In this document: piece after piece, positions 40,275-53,700 of the stretch
How positions within the stretch are numbered: the stretch's first letter is position 1
Layout: each line of letters begins with the position of its first letter
Origin: Incurvaria masculella
Taxonomy: Eukaryota > Arthropoda > Insecta > Lepidoptera > Incurvariidae
Length of the DNA: 64,000 nt
NCBI GenBank assembly: GCA_946894095.1
Contig: OX335644.1
Span: forward strand, 6,615,595-6,679,594
Direction of reading: 5' to 3'
The notes under the pieces: model-generated
Seen by the model: the letters and a program-made list of their open reading frames with translations, nothing else
What the model was told of the DNA's origin: nothing
Databases searched by the model: none
Translations under genes and position numbers: made by a program

Positions 40275-43200
40275 TCACGCCGGGGTCATGGGCGTGATGA
40301 AGGGGATCGGCTCGAGCGGAGCCGGCGGGGGTTGCGGAGGGGACTGGGGGGCGCTAAGCCGCTGCACGACCTCGTCGGAGAAGTGCCGCACGCGCTCGTT
40401 GACCGTGTTGACGACGCTGCTCACGCGCCGCACCGTCCTCTTCACGCCGTCCACAGTCGCGGTGTGCAGCTGCGTCTTCCTGTAGCGCACGCAGCCATAC
40501 ACACGAAAGCATTCTGCTTTTGAGAACTATGTACCTACTGCTACTGCTATACTAGAGAAGAGTAGGTAAGCATGGGGATGAACGTTACGCTCGCAGAAAA
40601 ACTCACATGAACCAGTCAGTTCTCGTGCAACACCTTGTCTCGCAAATGTCTCAGGGACTGAATTAAAAATGGGCGCGCTTGTCACTTTCTGACTATTCAC
40701 AAAGCATGCCTTTTAGGTATATCGTTTACATATTTACAGCCAATTTCAAATTAAAAACCGTAGAGCGTTCGAATCTTTTTGAATTAAGAAGCTTTGCGGA
40801 CGAAAATAATTTTAAAAAAAGTAAAATGTTCGTACAATAATTTCCTACATCTTTCGAGGAAGACTTATACGACTTCAATGTTTCGAAGTGCACGAGATTT
40901 AATAAATCTTGACCGCCTTTCCCAAAAATTACATGGTTGCTGCAAGAATGATCGTCATGTGACATATAGTGAGATTAAACAGAGACAAATGTTAAAAATA
41001 TCCTTATTTAAGCGCTTGGTCTGAGATCTGGGCATGTATTCTTAGCATTCCGTCATTGCGGATTCAGTAGAGTTAACAGAAGAAGAATTTACTTTGACAT
41101 TACTTTGGCATTCTAGAAACCGATCGCAGCGCCACACGGAATGAGTGGCCACGGAATTAAACGTTTACATATGTAATAATTGTTATTTGTATGGACGATG
41201 AAAACTTTGGCATTCTGGGAAGATTTTGACAGCTGCGTTTACTGATTCATTCGTGGAATAATTTCGTACTTGTTTCCGCAGCTGCAATGACAAAGGTTGC
41301 CAGGCATTCGGCTTTAGCCAGTTATGTTTGGGATTTTAGGAAACATTTTTGGAAATCATTTGTGGGTCTGGCCTGTCCGGCATTTGTTAGGCTTTTCATC
41401 GTTCGTGGTGTAACTCGTCACACGCCTGCTGGTTAAGCGGGCGAAGAAATGCAGAATGACGTCGACACGCCGTCCCCAGAAAGAAGCGGCGACTTCCTCC
41501 CCGTCCCGCCGCGGTGTCGCTACGCATTTATAAACATTACGCTATAATATTTTGGCAAACGAAACGTTAGAATAAGAAGATGTTAATAGTTCATAATATA
41601 TCCTCACGGCCACTGTTCTGTTAGTTACTTACTTTTTGAATTGAAACTTCAGTGAGGTTCACCATAAGCAGTAAACAAACACAGAATAAGCTAAAATACA
41701 AATCTTCGATGTGTCGAATCTCCGAGTCGTGTTTGTTTTCGTGCGCTACCATTCGTTAGCAGCTTAGAGCGAGCACGTCTATTACTGAAAAACAGAAAGA
41801 GATAGCACTACACTAGCTCCCACTGCCACAGTCATATTTAAAATCATACTTTCCGAGTTGAGGAATAACCTCGGGAATAACGAAAAATAGCATATTCGTT
41901 TCCGTATGCGATTCAGTAAATGCCGCAGGAATAGGTCGGAAGTAATTAACTGATTCAGCTATGATTCAGCTATGATTCAGTAAAGTGTTTACATAAGTTT
42001 GGCTAGAATGCACCACCTGGTCTGGATCCCGCATCCGATTTTCGATGATCACAAGGCTCCCCATGTCAGGATGGTTTAGAAAAACTCTTCAACAATTAAG
42101 GAGAGTCCAATTACGTCTTTGAATTTAATTGATTGATTATTTTATCTGGGATGTATGCTTATATATCTTAGCATCAATTAACCTTCTGGGTCTTCCGAGA
42201 TAAGCCAAAACCGACAAAAGTTTTTAGCTCCTGAAGCACTATTTCAACCAACAACTACTTCAGTCAAATTGAGGATCGTAGAAAGGTTAATGCAGAGTGT
42301 TATAACAGCATGATAACCACAAGTTATCATCGATTTAAAAACATATCTGGACCACTCTCCAGTCCTCCGTCCTGACCTAAGCCAATCGTTAGCCTTTTCC
42401 CAAAACTTAGTGATCATCGGTTCCACTCGAATGAAGGAGCATTCGAACTCTTTAAAAATTACGACGTGAAGGATTTTGGAGTGGAATTAATGTTTTAGAC
42501 GAACACAAGTGCATGGTATTGAAGCTAGAAGCAACATACTGCCAGCCCATTCTCAATTCATCCTACAGATTTATATAACTTATTGTTCTGGATCCCAATC
42601 TTCATGTTGTTTTATTGTCTACTTTAACAATAATACCAAAAGCGAAACGATTTACCAATCTTGTTCGAAAGAAACTGTATGTGCTACTTACATAGCACGG
42701 TTTCCTAATTTACTTCCTTAATATTTGCCCTTCTGCCAGTAACTGGATATCTTACCATGTTCTCTTTTAGTTTTTTTTTGTTTTTTGCAACCTGACATGC
42801 ATGGATCCACACAAATACCGTTATTATATTAGCTTGTAGCGTAAGCACATTCCCGAAGACATTAAGTGTCATGCCCGGACCTTCCCTTTATGAGCACGGC
42901 TACATTGATTTAACGGTTATTTTTGGCAAAACCATCTGGTGGTTTTGTAAAAAAAAAAATCTGCTGTAAACTTCAGGTGTAAAGGTAAAAATTTAATCGA
43001 TCGCCTCACCATTCATGAATGTAGGGAATTTGCAAGTCGCCGCAGTAGTGCCTGCGCACGTAGTCCGCATAGCAGAGTGCGAGAAACCAGCAGGCGGTCA
43101 TGTGTATGTTGTCCTGCTGCGCGCGCAGGAAGCGTGTCATCGGCTCCAACTTGCAGCCGCTCGTGAAGCCGCCCAGCACCCCGTACGTCGTCACGTCGAT

Positions 43201-45509
43201 GAGCATGTTCGGGTACTGCGGACACGACATCGCACCAACCGAACCCTTAGTAGTAACAAATTGTCGGAGTAGTGCCTTCGCGTGCTTTGTTCGCGAAGCA
43301 GAGTGCGATGAGCCAGCAGGCGGACACGTGTATGTTGTCCTGCTGCGCGCGCAGGAGGTGCGTCATCGGCTCCAGCTTGCAGCCGCTCATGAAGCCGCCC
43401 AGCACCTCGTACGGTGTGACGTCGATGAGCATTTTCGGGCACTGCGGACACGGACCGAACCCTTAGTACTAATCAAATAGTCGGAGTAGTACTTCCGTGC
43501 TTTACGTGCGTGGGAGGTGGGCTGAGTAGTGTAGCTCAGGTAAAAGTTGACATTACACCGATAGTCAGCAGATTCTCACCTATACTAGGAAGGATGACAT
43601 GGACATTGAAAGGCAGAGGCGGTCGCTGTCGGTGGTCGGTAATATGCTGGTGAGAAGGTTCGCCAGACGCACGAAAGAGGTGAAACGAACACTGTCTACA
43701 GCGTGCTGCCAAACGTTCTACACGTGTCAGCTGTTGACAAACTATGCGAATAGGTCGCACGATAGCATTCGTGTTTCATATAATAGCACGTTCCGGCAGC
43801 TGTTGGGCCTGCCGCGCTGCTGCAGCGCGTCAGGTATGTACTTCGTTTAGCTTGTTAACACGTTTAATGCTATCGTGCGAAACCGGATTGCCCGATTCTG
43901 GTCCGGAATCAGGTCGTGCTCCTATACAATAATTCGTGGGATACCTGATTGGTTCCACTAAGCAATCTTTCAGAAATGGAATGAGATTTTGTTGTCTGAT
44001 TTTATCTTGTTTAATGATTGTTTTTTTTTTTTTTGCTTCTTGTAAATATTTAGTTGTATGTAAAAATGTTGATAAATTATGGACCTTGGGTCTGAAAATA
44101 AACATTATTATTACAATTATTATTATTTGTACGCGTAGCAGAGCGGGAGAAACCTGCAGGCGATCGTGGCATGTTGTCCTGCTGCTCGCCTCATCGTTTC
44201 CCGCTTGAAACCGCTCATGCAGCCGCCAAGCAGACCTAACGTTGTCACGTCGTTGCTAAACATGTTTGGGTAATGCGGGGAACCATTCCATGGCATTTTT
44301 ATATCGCCCCTGGTGAAGGTAATGATGTATCAGAGTAGTGACTCCGCGCTTTGTTCTTTGCGCTTTGTCCGCACGATAAACCTGCATAATATCCAGCACG
44401 TATTGTGCATAGTGCAAATAAATAACAATACAAATAATGTAAATTTATCGCAGTACGTATTTTACTTACATCATTTATGATGGTTTCCAAGTAGTACTGT
44501 AAAAATTGCGTGCTGCACAGCCATAGGTGTATCATCAATGCAAGCATTCCCAGAACCATTGTTATCTGAAAATTGTATTGTTATCATCCCATTAAGTTTT
44601 GTCAGTCACATTAACACACATCAGTTCGGAAAAAATCCATGATATTACTTTTATCGATCAGTCGAATACCTCTTTGATCTCAAATATGCTTGCACCAATC
44701 AATGACAAGTGAAGAAAATCAGCACAAACATATTACATTCACTAATTGGTTATGTACAGATTTGAATGTTTGGTTTTTATTTACTCTTAAAGAGAGGTAT
44801 AAATTGTTTTGCACGGAATTCATTGCGTGGTAGTTAATTCATTAGGTAGTAATTTACTGGAAAGCAATAGTACATTTTTTGTCAGCAGAATTAAAAAATT
44901 GGTTAGCTTAATTCATTATTTGATCAGCAAGGTTAAAAATACGTTTAGTGTGTTTGAATGTAACTAGTTGTTTTAGTTTAATATAATTTGGTCCCCAACA
45001 AACTCTTCAAGGTCCACTTTTATATGTGGAAATTTTAATGGTTTTATGGTTTTGTTTTCGATTTTTTTGTATTCTGTGTTTGTAATAACTGTAAAAAAAA
45101 AACTTGCACGCACTTTCTATAAATTAACTTTGGTTATAATTTTTTGGAGATCACAACAAAATTACCAATAACCAAAACAACAATAGATCACCAAACCTGT
45201 ACATATCATGCTGATGATCAATTAATCAATTTTGTTGACTGTTCAAATCATAGGATATTCCTCTTCCCAGTACAGAAACACCTCAATAGGGTCCACCTAC
45301 AATTGGTCCAATTCATTAAAACCAGTTACCATCATGCAGTTCTCCATGACCCTGAGGACGACATGGTGCTCGGACCGCTCTCGGATGGTGGAGGGCACCG
45401 TGACCTCCACCTCCCGGTACAGGAAGACGGCGGCCGCGCACGCGAACACGGCAGTGGGGCCCAGACCCCACGCGCAGCCGTTGCAGCTCAGCCATAGCAG
45501 CGCCTCCAT
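40275..45509 (-). CDS. Gene X: small multi-pass membrane protein (4 exons)
   Basis: I do not recognise the family. Exons in coding order are 45330-45509, 44470-44565, 43010-43215 and 40275-40479. Junction phases are 0, 0 and 2, all with GT-AG sites, and TAG or TGA is not met until the stop at 40275. The product is 228 residues if ATG 45509 is the start. An acceptor-like CAG lies just upstream in an open frame, so an earlier exon is possible. Hydrophobic helices are LGPTAVFACAAAVFLY, ITMVLGMLALMIHLWLC and a weaker one near MTACWFLALCYADYV. The C-terminal exon is cytosolic-looking: Arg/Val-rich (KRTVRRVSSVVNTVNERV), then a Pro-rich stretch (SPPQPPPAPLEPIP). Intron 2 contains decayed extra copies of exon 3 and a LINE fragment. 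Gene Y is a likely paralog downstream. Confidence 0.68.
42770..42915 (-). mobile_element. SINE fragment in gene X intron 3
   Basis: The minus-strand 3' part of the body: a T-run, 'gcaacctgacatgcatgga', 'cattcccgaagacatta', 'gaccttccctttatgagcac' and 'ggctacattga'. Confidence 0.65.
43236..44400 (-). repeat. Tandem decayed copies of gene X exon 3
   Basis: Exon 3 of gene X (43010-43215) and its flank recur with a period of 226 bp. Copy 2 (acceptor edge 43441) keeps CCGCAG and most of the protein (MLIDVTPYEVLGGFMSGCK, LRAQQDNIHVSACW). It has a 2-nt length change that breaks the frame near its end, and no usable donor. Copy 3 is split: its tail is at 43479-43510 and its main part at 44131-44285, with the LINE fragment in between. 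Its acceptor AG has become AT. A tail of a fourth copy is at 44330-44400. Only copy 1 is spliceable and in phase. Confidence 0.72.
43536..44128 (+). mobile_element. 3' end of a non-LTR retrotransposon (LINE)
   Basis: The frame from 43599 encodes the C-terminal part of a reverse-transcriptase polyprotein: RQRRSLSVVGNMLVRRFA, EVKRTLSTACCQTFYTCQL, YNSTFRQLLGLPRCCSASGM. After a stop and a small gap it continues with RNRIARFWSGIRS. A 3' tail ending in TTATTATTACAATTATT repeats follows. This is a 5'-truncated, inactive copy. It interrupts the third copy of the gene X exon 3 array. Confidence 0.75.
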
Positions 45510-45584
45510 ATCACCGATCGGTAGCTGTCGCCAGCGAGCATGAAAGGAAAGGAGTAGCTATCGAAACTCATTCCTATAGGGCAG

Positions 45585-45795
45585 TAGTTCGCTTACGAAT
45601 TCGAGACACAAAAAATCGAATGTTCGTTTTACTAAATAGTGTCCTTCCGTTCTTACGTTCCGTTGTAACTCTAGAAAATCTGCAGTTGAACTCACTCGCC
45701 GGCGCTGCCGCCGTTGCGTGTAAAGTGGCTACGCCGCTGCCCATACAAGCGAGTTTCGTCGACACTCGTCAGTGCTACGAACCTTTCGGGTTCAT
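45585..45795. mobile_element. Foldback element of the 'gtggctacg' family
   Basis: It shares 'gttcgcttacgaattcgaga', 'cttacgttccgttgtaactc' and 'aagtggctacgccg' with the copies at 24478 and 56395. The left end is missing. Confidence 0.55.
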
Positions 45796-48700
45796 TCAAG
45801 ATCGAATTGACAGACTCCCCAGTATTTTTCTTCTTGTTGGAGTTTTGTTGAATAATTAATTAAAATTTAAGATAATTAATGAAGGCTTCACATTTTTGGT
45901 CGATGAAGTACATGAATGAACTGATGAGTGACGTAAACAGCATGGAGTAATTTAAATAAATATTTATGTTATCATAATTTTTCCAATCAGTCAAAAACGT
46001 TTTCTTGGGCTTTAAGGCTTTGATATTAATACCTGGATGTTTGCCAAAAAAGAACTCTTAAGGCCCACTTCATTGTCCAGTTTAGAAGTCTCATCATTTA
46101 GAAGTTAACATGAGATTGAAGCTATTTAACCAAAAGCTCATTTGATTCCAATCTATGAAGCGAAAATAAAATAATGGTCATATTTCTTACTTATTTGGCC
46201 TCGTAGGGCCCAAACGATAAGGGTTCGCTTTGAACATTACTTGGAAAGCAAATTTTAGTCAAATTTCGATAGAGCTCCAGGTTTATACTGGTTTTAATGT
46301 TTTAGGGCAGTAAATACACCATATTGTATAAATACACATACATAGATCAAGTGCAATATTGGATCTGAGACAAAGTTAGATGGAATTTCCAGCAGTGCCG
46401 TTTGTCGATTGGGAACTTACGTAGAAGCGTGTTGAACATTTCTCGGAATTCCCCATGGTTTGTTTGATCATTGTGATCATTTTCCTCGTGATCTGATTAG
46501 GATTCATTACCCATAGCGAGCATGTTGAAGGGGTCTGCTTGCTACAGGTCACGGCTTGATATATGATGCCTTATATTTTGTCATTTTGTTTGTCTTGAAA
46601 ATCGTTTTGATCACAGGCATGGAGGTGAGGAAATTAGGAAATGAGGTGAGGAATTAGTTATTTCTTCACCTCCATGATCACAGGTCACAGATTGAGATGT
46701 GTCATATTGACAGAAGAAAAGTTTATTATTTTCTCTAAATCATGCAAATGGGGGTGGAAACATAGACTACGACGACATACTATAGTGAAACCAAAAACAT
46801 ATTAAACCTACACACTTGGTTGTTGGTGGAATTCTAGCATATCGATTGGATGGGAAAAATAGGTTTCCGAATTTATTTACAAATGATTAGTAATGAAACA
46901 TGTAAAATGTATAGAAGAAAAATTGTATATCTCCGAAATAGAGAGTTTGGCAATACAAATTTATTTTGATGATGACGATGATCAATCGTGTTAAATAAAA
47001 CAGCTTGATTTCTACACAAGTACAATCGATTGGCCTGCAATGGCTGTTACAGGTAACAATCCACTGTATTTGTAATTTATTTCTAATTTAACAATCACTT
47101 TTGACTACCACAACATACAAAGTATCTACAAAACGATTTATTTCATCGGTTTTTATTATTATAATTTTAGCTTACTTTGCTTTGATTCATTACATGTATA
47201 GGAATCTCAATATTTTACCTGGATATTTACCTATATTGCGGTTAAATTTGTTGTTTGTTTCGGGTAGTAATAATTTTATAAATTATGTTTCCGTACATGT
47301 AACATTTTGTTGTACATGTTAATACTAAACGAGCAGTTATGATTCTACTAGCAAACATTAAGAATTACATTTCTAAACATATACAATTATTAACACATTA
47401 CATATAACCATGTAATTTACAATTTATTTCGCAAACATTATAAAATACTGTTCCATGAGTTGCTTTATAAAAAAAATATGTGGGTTTATGACCTAAATTT
47501 ATTTTTTCTAAAAAATCTAACACGAACGTTTATTTAAAAGTTACAATTGTTTAAATTATGGAGCCTATAATAGTGGCTCTATTTCAACATTTTTATTCAA
47601 TTTTCTTTGCTAATTTTTTTCATGCGATTACTACAGATAGGTACGTTGAGTGCGTTGATTTCTTAAATATTTCACTAATAAAATATCAACTAAGCATGTA
47701 CTGGGTGACAGAGTAAAGCTTCATAAAATTTACAAAAGTATTGCTGTATCTTACACCAAACAAGTTTTGCTTTACACTTTACGAAATTACGCTCCCGTAC
47801 ATTTTGAGGTTAGGTATTTCAATTGTTATGGGTTGTTGGATGTTTACTCGAATTTTGGCAAAAGTCGTGTTCAGTTTTCGATTCAGCATAACTTTTGTGA
47901 GTTCGATTTAAGCTGTACCAATCACCTGTAGAATATAAATAAATTAGAAGAACATGATTAAATATGATTAGAAGAATGTTTTCATTCATTCCGTCACATA
48001 AATATGTTCATCTTAATTCGCATGGAAATTCAATAAAAATTAAAAAAATAAATACATAAAAGGTATAGGGTTTCCATTTAAAAATAACCTACAGTGTTTA
48101 TCGAATCACCAAAATAACCTATATAAGGGAGAAGGAAATATTGTAATTACAGCAATTTTCGAGTCCTATATTTTCGAGTCGAGTTCTTTCTCGAAATGTA
48201 TAGGCGCACTTTTAATTGCAGCCATACAATTTTAGATTTATGAATACTCGGAAGATTCTCGATTATACATTCAGGAATTATTTTTTACACAGATCTTTTT
48301 ATCTTACGAGCGATTTTGAATACGCATGGCCGATTATATTTTAATTAATATCAATAAATATGTTCCGTAACCTATATACGTGCCTAATTTAATTTTGATT
48401 CTAAAAATAATTAAATTTATAAGTATTAGCGAAAAAGGGCTTTTGTTTTACATTTTTGAACTCATTGCCCGCGAGCTCAAAAAAGCATTACAAAAATCCA
48501 TTACTCTAATATTAGGATTGTTTATATAGTATTCACCAATTCAATAAGGGTCTATTCGTATGACTACATACATTCTACATGATAAGGTGATCACGTTAAT
48601 TATAATACACGTTTTATTAACACCTTATAAAGTATCGGACATGATATGATTTATATTAATCAATTAAATTGTGTGTACTATTTTACATTATTGTAATGGT

Positions 48701-50070
48701 ATGTTTTATAGTCTGATCAGCAATCATTTTCTATATTTACAACTCTTACACAATTTGCGTACAGTTTAACGCTTCAAACGATTCTGGCGAGTATTTGGCT
48801 GAATATCGTATTTATTATTAAATGTCAAATACACAAGCAATGGGATATTTATGATTTATGATTTAGTCTTGTAAGATCGCAATATATGTAACATTCGTAA
48901 TCTCATTTTTATTTCTGTTATTAAATAAATATGGACACAAACCCTAATCTCTATATACATTATGTAGTTTATAATTCACTCATATATTAGTGAGGGTAGC
49001 TTTTAAAATATATACACCGATTGTTATACACAATTACAGTACACATAATTATATGTTTTTAAATGTGGGTGTTTATATCATCGGTTAACATTTTTAAAGC
49101 TTTTGATTTTTACTAACGTAATTGAGTTATGTCTACGTAAATAAATCAACTTTTATTAGAAAAAGAAACTAGACTGATGTAGTATTTATTTGGTAGAAAA
49201 AGAGGTTGGTATACGGAAAATACGTCGATACCTCCAGTTCTTCTATTCACACTGAGCCTTTCATAAAATCTATGCACACACACACTTTTTAAAAGTTTTA
49301 CGATATGGAGTATAAAAAAATACTTCACATATAAGTCCAGATTTACATTGTTGCAAATGAGGTTATTATGTTCCTGCTGGAATCGTATTTTAGATTACCT
49401 CGAAGGAGTTATTCTTACCAACGACTTTCATAATAAACTACAAAAATGCTCTTCTAGACTAGAAAAAAGATATTGTCAGATTGTAAAAAAATATGGTTGC
49501 TAAAAACCGGTAGCGAATTCAATTTTGGACATATATAAATACTTATAACTCTTAAAAATACCATCATAGAAGTAGTAACCAAAGTTCTGGACACAAACAT
49601 TTAGTTCATTCATTACCAAGACTTTTTCAGAGTGGGCGTGCTAACTTTAATACGCGGATTATCTCTTTATTAAATAGCATTTTTTCAATAGGACCTTTTG
49701 CATGCATACAATTTTCAGACTGTGAAAAAAAAATTATCTAGATCTCTGTATTAGCATCCCGTTTCTTATTAAACAGATTTTGAGGTAACATAGGACTCTG
49801 ACTCAAACTAAACTTAGAGTTATCTTTATGCAAATTATGTGGTACAGAGGCGGAAGTTTATAAACAATTGGTTCTCAAATCAGCAAATTTTATTAACTTA
49901 GACATAAATGAATAGCTCTACCTCCACGTAGATCGTAATGTACATAACACCTGTATTTTGATTTTTCTTTCGATACTGCTCACGAACTTTAAATATTTAC
50001 TTATCCTGCTATTTTCTATTCATTGAACCACCAAAAACATTATATGCAATGTAAATTCCAAATGTAATCC

Positions 50071-50232
50071 CTGTTACTAATAAATCAAGATCATCCTCTG
50101 AATAAATGACTATTGTATAGATGACAAAACATTGTATGAACAATGTTTTGTCTCTTTCTCTCGAATTTAAAACTGCAAAGGAAAAAACATTGTATAACTA
50201 ATCAGAGGATGATCTGGGTTTATTAGTAACAG
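50071..50232. mobile_element. Short foldback element (162 bp)
   Basis: The left end CTGTTACTAATAAATC, then GATCATCCTCTGA, is repeated in inverted form as TCAGAGGATGATC, then TTATTAGTAACAG. The centre holds a second palindrome around GACAAAACATTGT / ACAATGTTTTGTC. It lies about 550 bp downstream of the SerT stop codon. Confidence 0.7.
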
Positions 50233-50777
50233 TAACAATATGTTTAATACCAGTTCATACGTACTTAGCACAAAGCGCTTTTTGAAAATGCTTTGGAAGT
50301 CGTAAGCACATACACACACTCACGATGAAATAGTTCTGTTATATGTTAGAAAAAAGACACTTGGTATAGCCGTTAAAATTAACTCAAACTTCTTTACCAA
50401 ACACAAGGGAAGTTTTTTAATCGCCAACACAAGGGAAGTTAAACAGTTGCAGTTTCACTTATTTTTTTTCACTACTAGGTGGTAGTAGAGCTAAGATTAT
50501 TGGCGGGGTTGATCTTGACCTAATCTTGGCCAATCTTGGGTGCGAGAGCCAGCGGCTGCGCAGAAACCGAATCCGATATAGTTTTGGTTATGCGCAGCCG
50601 TTTGCGAATATCCATCACGTCAAAAAATACAAATAATGGCATGCAAATCGATGGCATATTCCTGCAACTATCGACGTTGCCGAGCGATTTCATCGGTTAA
50701 ACGAGCCACTCCACAGCCAGTTTCCCGCGTGGATCGGCAGCGGGTGAGGACGATGTCTTGTCGGGGGCGGTGTGGCG

Positions 50778-53700
50778 TCACAGGTCGCAACGAGACGGAT
50801 CCGACATCGGTATCGAAGTCACTTCGGGCCGCATCATGGTCTTCAGGCGCTGAAATCAACATGATGTGTGAGGAATATCAGATAACGTCCTAAACTTTCA
50901 ATTAGAACCGGCTGCAATTATTCGCCGTCGTTCCATATGCATTTACATTTGGTCTAAATTTTAGCCTTTGGCCATTCTATGGTGTAGACTCCTGATGACA
51001 AATTTCAATGATACCTTCAAACGTTCTTGATTCGTGAGGAAATTCAAAGTTTTTCCTCAAGATAGGCGGATATCGAGTAAAAAGTCGACGTCCGCTAAAG
51101 AGCGTACGGTTGTTAATACTAACTTTGAACTGCATGTTTATGGACCAGTGAAAGCCAGTTCAGTCAATTATACTCCAGCCATAGTTGAACTGTGGTGTAC
51201 ATCCAGGATGACATTATAAGAGACACTCGAGAATCCTATCAATTTATAGCTATTGGTAAGATCGGGCGCTAAATAAGATTATTTGAGATTTTCTAAATTG
51301 GAATCTCAAATATGTGAAGCCAATTCAGAAAAGGTTATCCTTTAAGGTTAAGCATTAAACTTTAAAAGGTATTTAAAACCTTTCAAAAGTGTTATCTTCA
51401 TCACATCTTCGTATATTCTCATAGATTAAATCCGATTATAAAGTAATTGAATAATCCCCCTCGAGATTGCAAATCAATTAAATTAAACAGAATTATACTT
51501 AACACTCACATTCTTTACATTTCCTGGCGTGATACAGAACTTGTAAACGATATAGAGCGGTATACAGGACACGGTGGTCCCTGTGAGGATCCAGCCCACT
51601 CCGATGCTCCAGTCGGGATAGATGTATTCCCCTCCGAGCATCTCCTCGTGCGCGAGCAGTGACGTCACAAACAGGACCAGTAAGAACACGGGGCTGATGT
51701 AGTTCCAGCAGACGCGCCAGAAGAGGCCCGGCCTCTCTCCGATCATGAGCTCGATGTCGCCTGCGAAGCGGTCCACGCCGTACACCCAGCAGACCCCGGC
51801 AGACTCAGCAAACACCACGAACAGAATGGCGAGGCCGGGCCCGTAAACGTTGAGGAGGTTCACCAGGTATACGCCACCCTACGGGAATACCGGAATGTTC
51901 AGTTAGAAAATTTGGGGATTGAAAAAGACATTATTATTTAGAGCATTACATTTCTGTGCAAAATAATATGCTAACCATGAATACGAACATGTGACTGAAG
52001 TCTGATATCATAAAAAAGCATGGTTTTCACCAAGTGCTGATTATCTTGTGTACTGGTATTGATAGCAAGATGGTAAGAAAGGCCCCTTGGTCAAAGAGTA
52101 TGATTAAGTTAATCAGCATGTCGATTAGACGTAATCAGCATTTGGTGAAAACCAGGCTAAGGGTCGAGTGCACGAAAGGAAACAATATCAAAATCGTTAA
52201 CGTTAACGTATGATTATGCACATCACTTTTTTATGGACTTTATAGAAAGGGGCTAAGTTCACTTTCGGTTCACTAAAATTGACGTGTTTGAACATTTAAA
52301 TAACTCCCACGTCTCTTCCTGCAATCCTATAATCAATTTCATCGTCAATGAGCATTTGACAGAACAGACATGTTGAGCAATAGCAACTATTATTTCTACA
52401 TCGTCATCAACTAAATTCTAGTATGTGTTTCATTGTCTACCTACGTTTTCGTCCAAAAATTAAGTAGTCTAATTTCCACTTAAAAATGCCCAACTTGCAA
52501 AATGCTTGTAAATTAGTATCTTTCCCATCCTTATACGATACTCATTTTAATTCCTCAACTGGGAATGAAAGTGATCCGCGCTGATAGATAAGAGATGCGG
52601 GTAGAGAGGGTATCAAAGCAACTGTCAGGTCAGTCCGCGTTTCGCCGAGCAATTTATTCAAGTGTGAACGAGTGAACGCACGATGAATAATGCAAGAAAT
52701 CTGGCTCGCTAGTGCGGGTAGTTGCGAATGTATTTATGTGCTATCCCACTTCTGAGATAACACTCCCTGTTATTTATACAGCAATTCATTGTCGGCTGGC
52801 GCTGGGGCAGTCTGAATGATTCGCGGGAAGTTGAAAAAGTTTCTGAATCGGATTCCGTTGATGTTAATGAATTGATGGACGTTTGAGTGATTCGGAACGC
52901 TCGCTATTTCTTCTAAACAATCTAGACGGCACCATGAAAAATATTGAAGCTATCTGAACAAAAATGTTGTTACCGAATTTACGCCTCCGGAAGAATCACA
53001 CCTAGATTCAAAAAACAAAATTTTATTGCCAAATCACTACTCAGTACAAGGGTTAGGTAAATATTTAAAAAGGAAATAAATAAAAAAATGCTTACAATGC
53101 ATTAAGCAATTAGCAATAATATTATATATTATAGTACACTAACTGCGGTACCCGGCTCTACTAGGGACAACATCGTTAACAAACATTTGTTGGGATAAAA
53201 AGTAGCCTATCTTTCAAGCGAGAATAATCCATACTCATTCAAAAAAAAAAAATCATTGAAATCGTTGACTGGTTTTGGAGATTAGCGTTTTCGAACATAG
53301 TGACACGTGATTTTTACATATACATTCTTGAAAATTCGAATCAGTTTATTAAAAATCAACACTTCAGTTTGCGAAAGTTATCCGTATTTTGCATCCAGTT
53401 AAATCCAGCCGAGCAATTTTAGGGAGGACGTGATATGGCACCTAGTTTCTATGTGGTTTTTTGGGCTAATATCAGGACAGTAGGTGATGTATTAGACTCC
53501 TAAGTTCTTTATTCACATAAAAATCCGTAGTTGTAGAAATGACATCTATTAGTTGTATTTTGAGCAGATAAACGTGCTGACGGCGCCTGCATGAAAATAT
53601 CTTTTCCTAGGCTAATACTGCTAATACTTTGTTTAATAGGGCGGAAAATTAACAGTTTTCCGACTCCATCTATCCATGCAATATTCTTATCTTTATTCCT

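Larger units (their letters stand above)
45510..50777. other. AT-rich region between gene X and the SerT stop codon
   Basis: The right part is probably the SerT 3' UTR (minus strand); 'cttttattag' near 49150 would give an AATAAA-type signal, but the end is not fixed. It holds a 'gtggctacg' foldback copy (45585-45795), a 162-bp foldback element (50071-50232) and a small hairpin at 46618-46680. The last shares 'catggaggtgagg' with one at 54974-55002. No gene is seen. Confidence 0.45.

Noticed and set aside
43015..43480. Plus-strand ORFs over the gene X exon 3 copies
   Set aside because: They are antisense shadows. The minus-strand frame has splice sites and the correct phase, and the repeats duplicate the shadows too.
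50668..50862. 64-residue minus-strand ORF at the SerT end
   Set aside because: It is the wrong frame. The frame one step over (RLKTMMRPE to CDL) joins the preceding SerT exon in phase.
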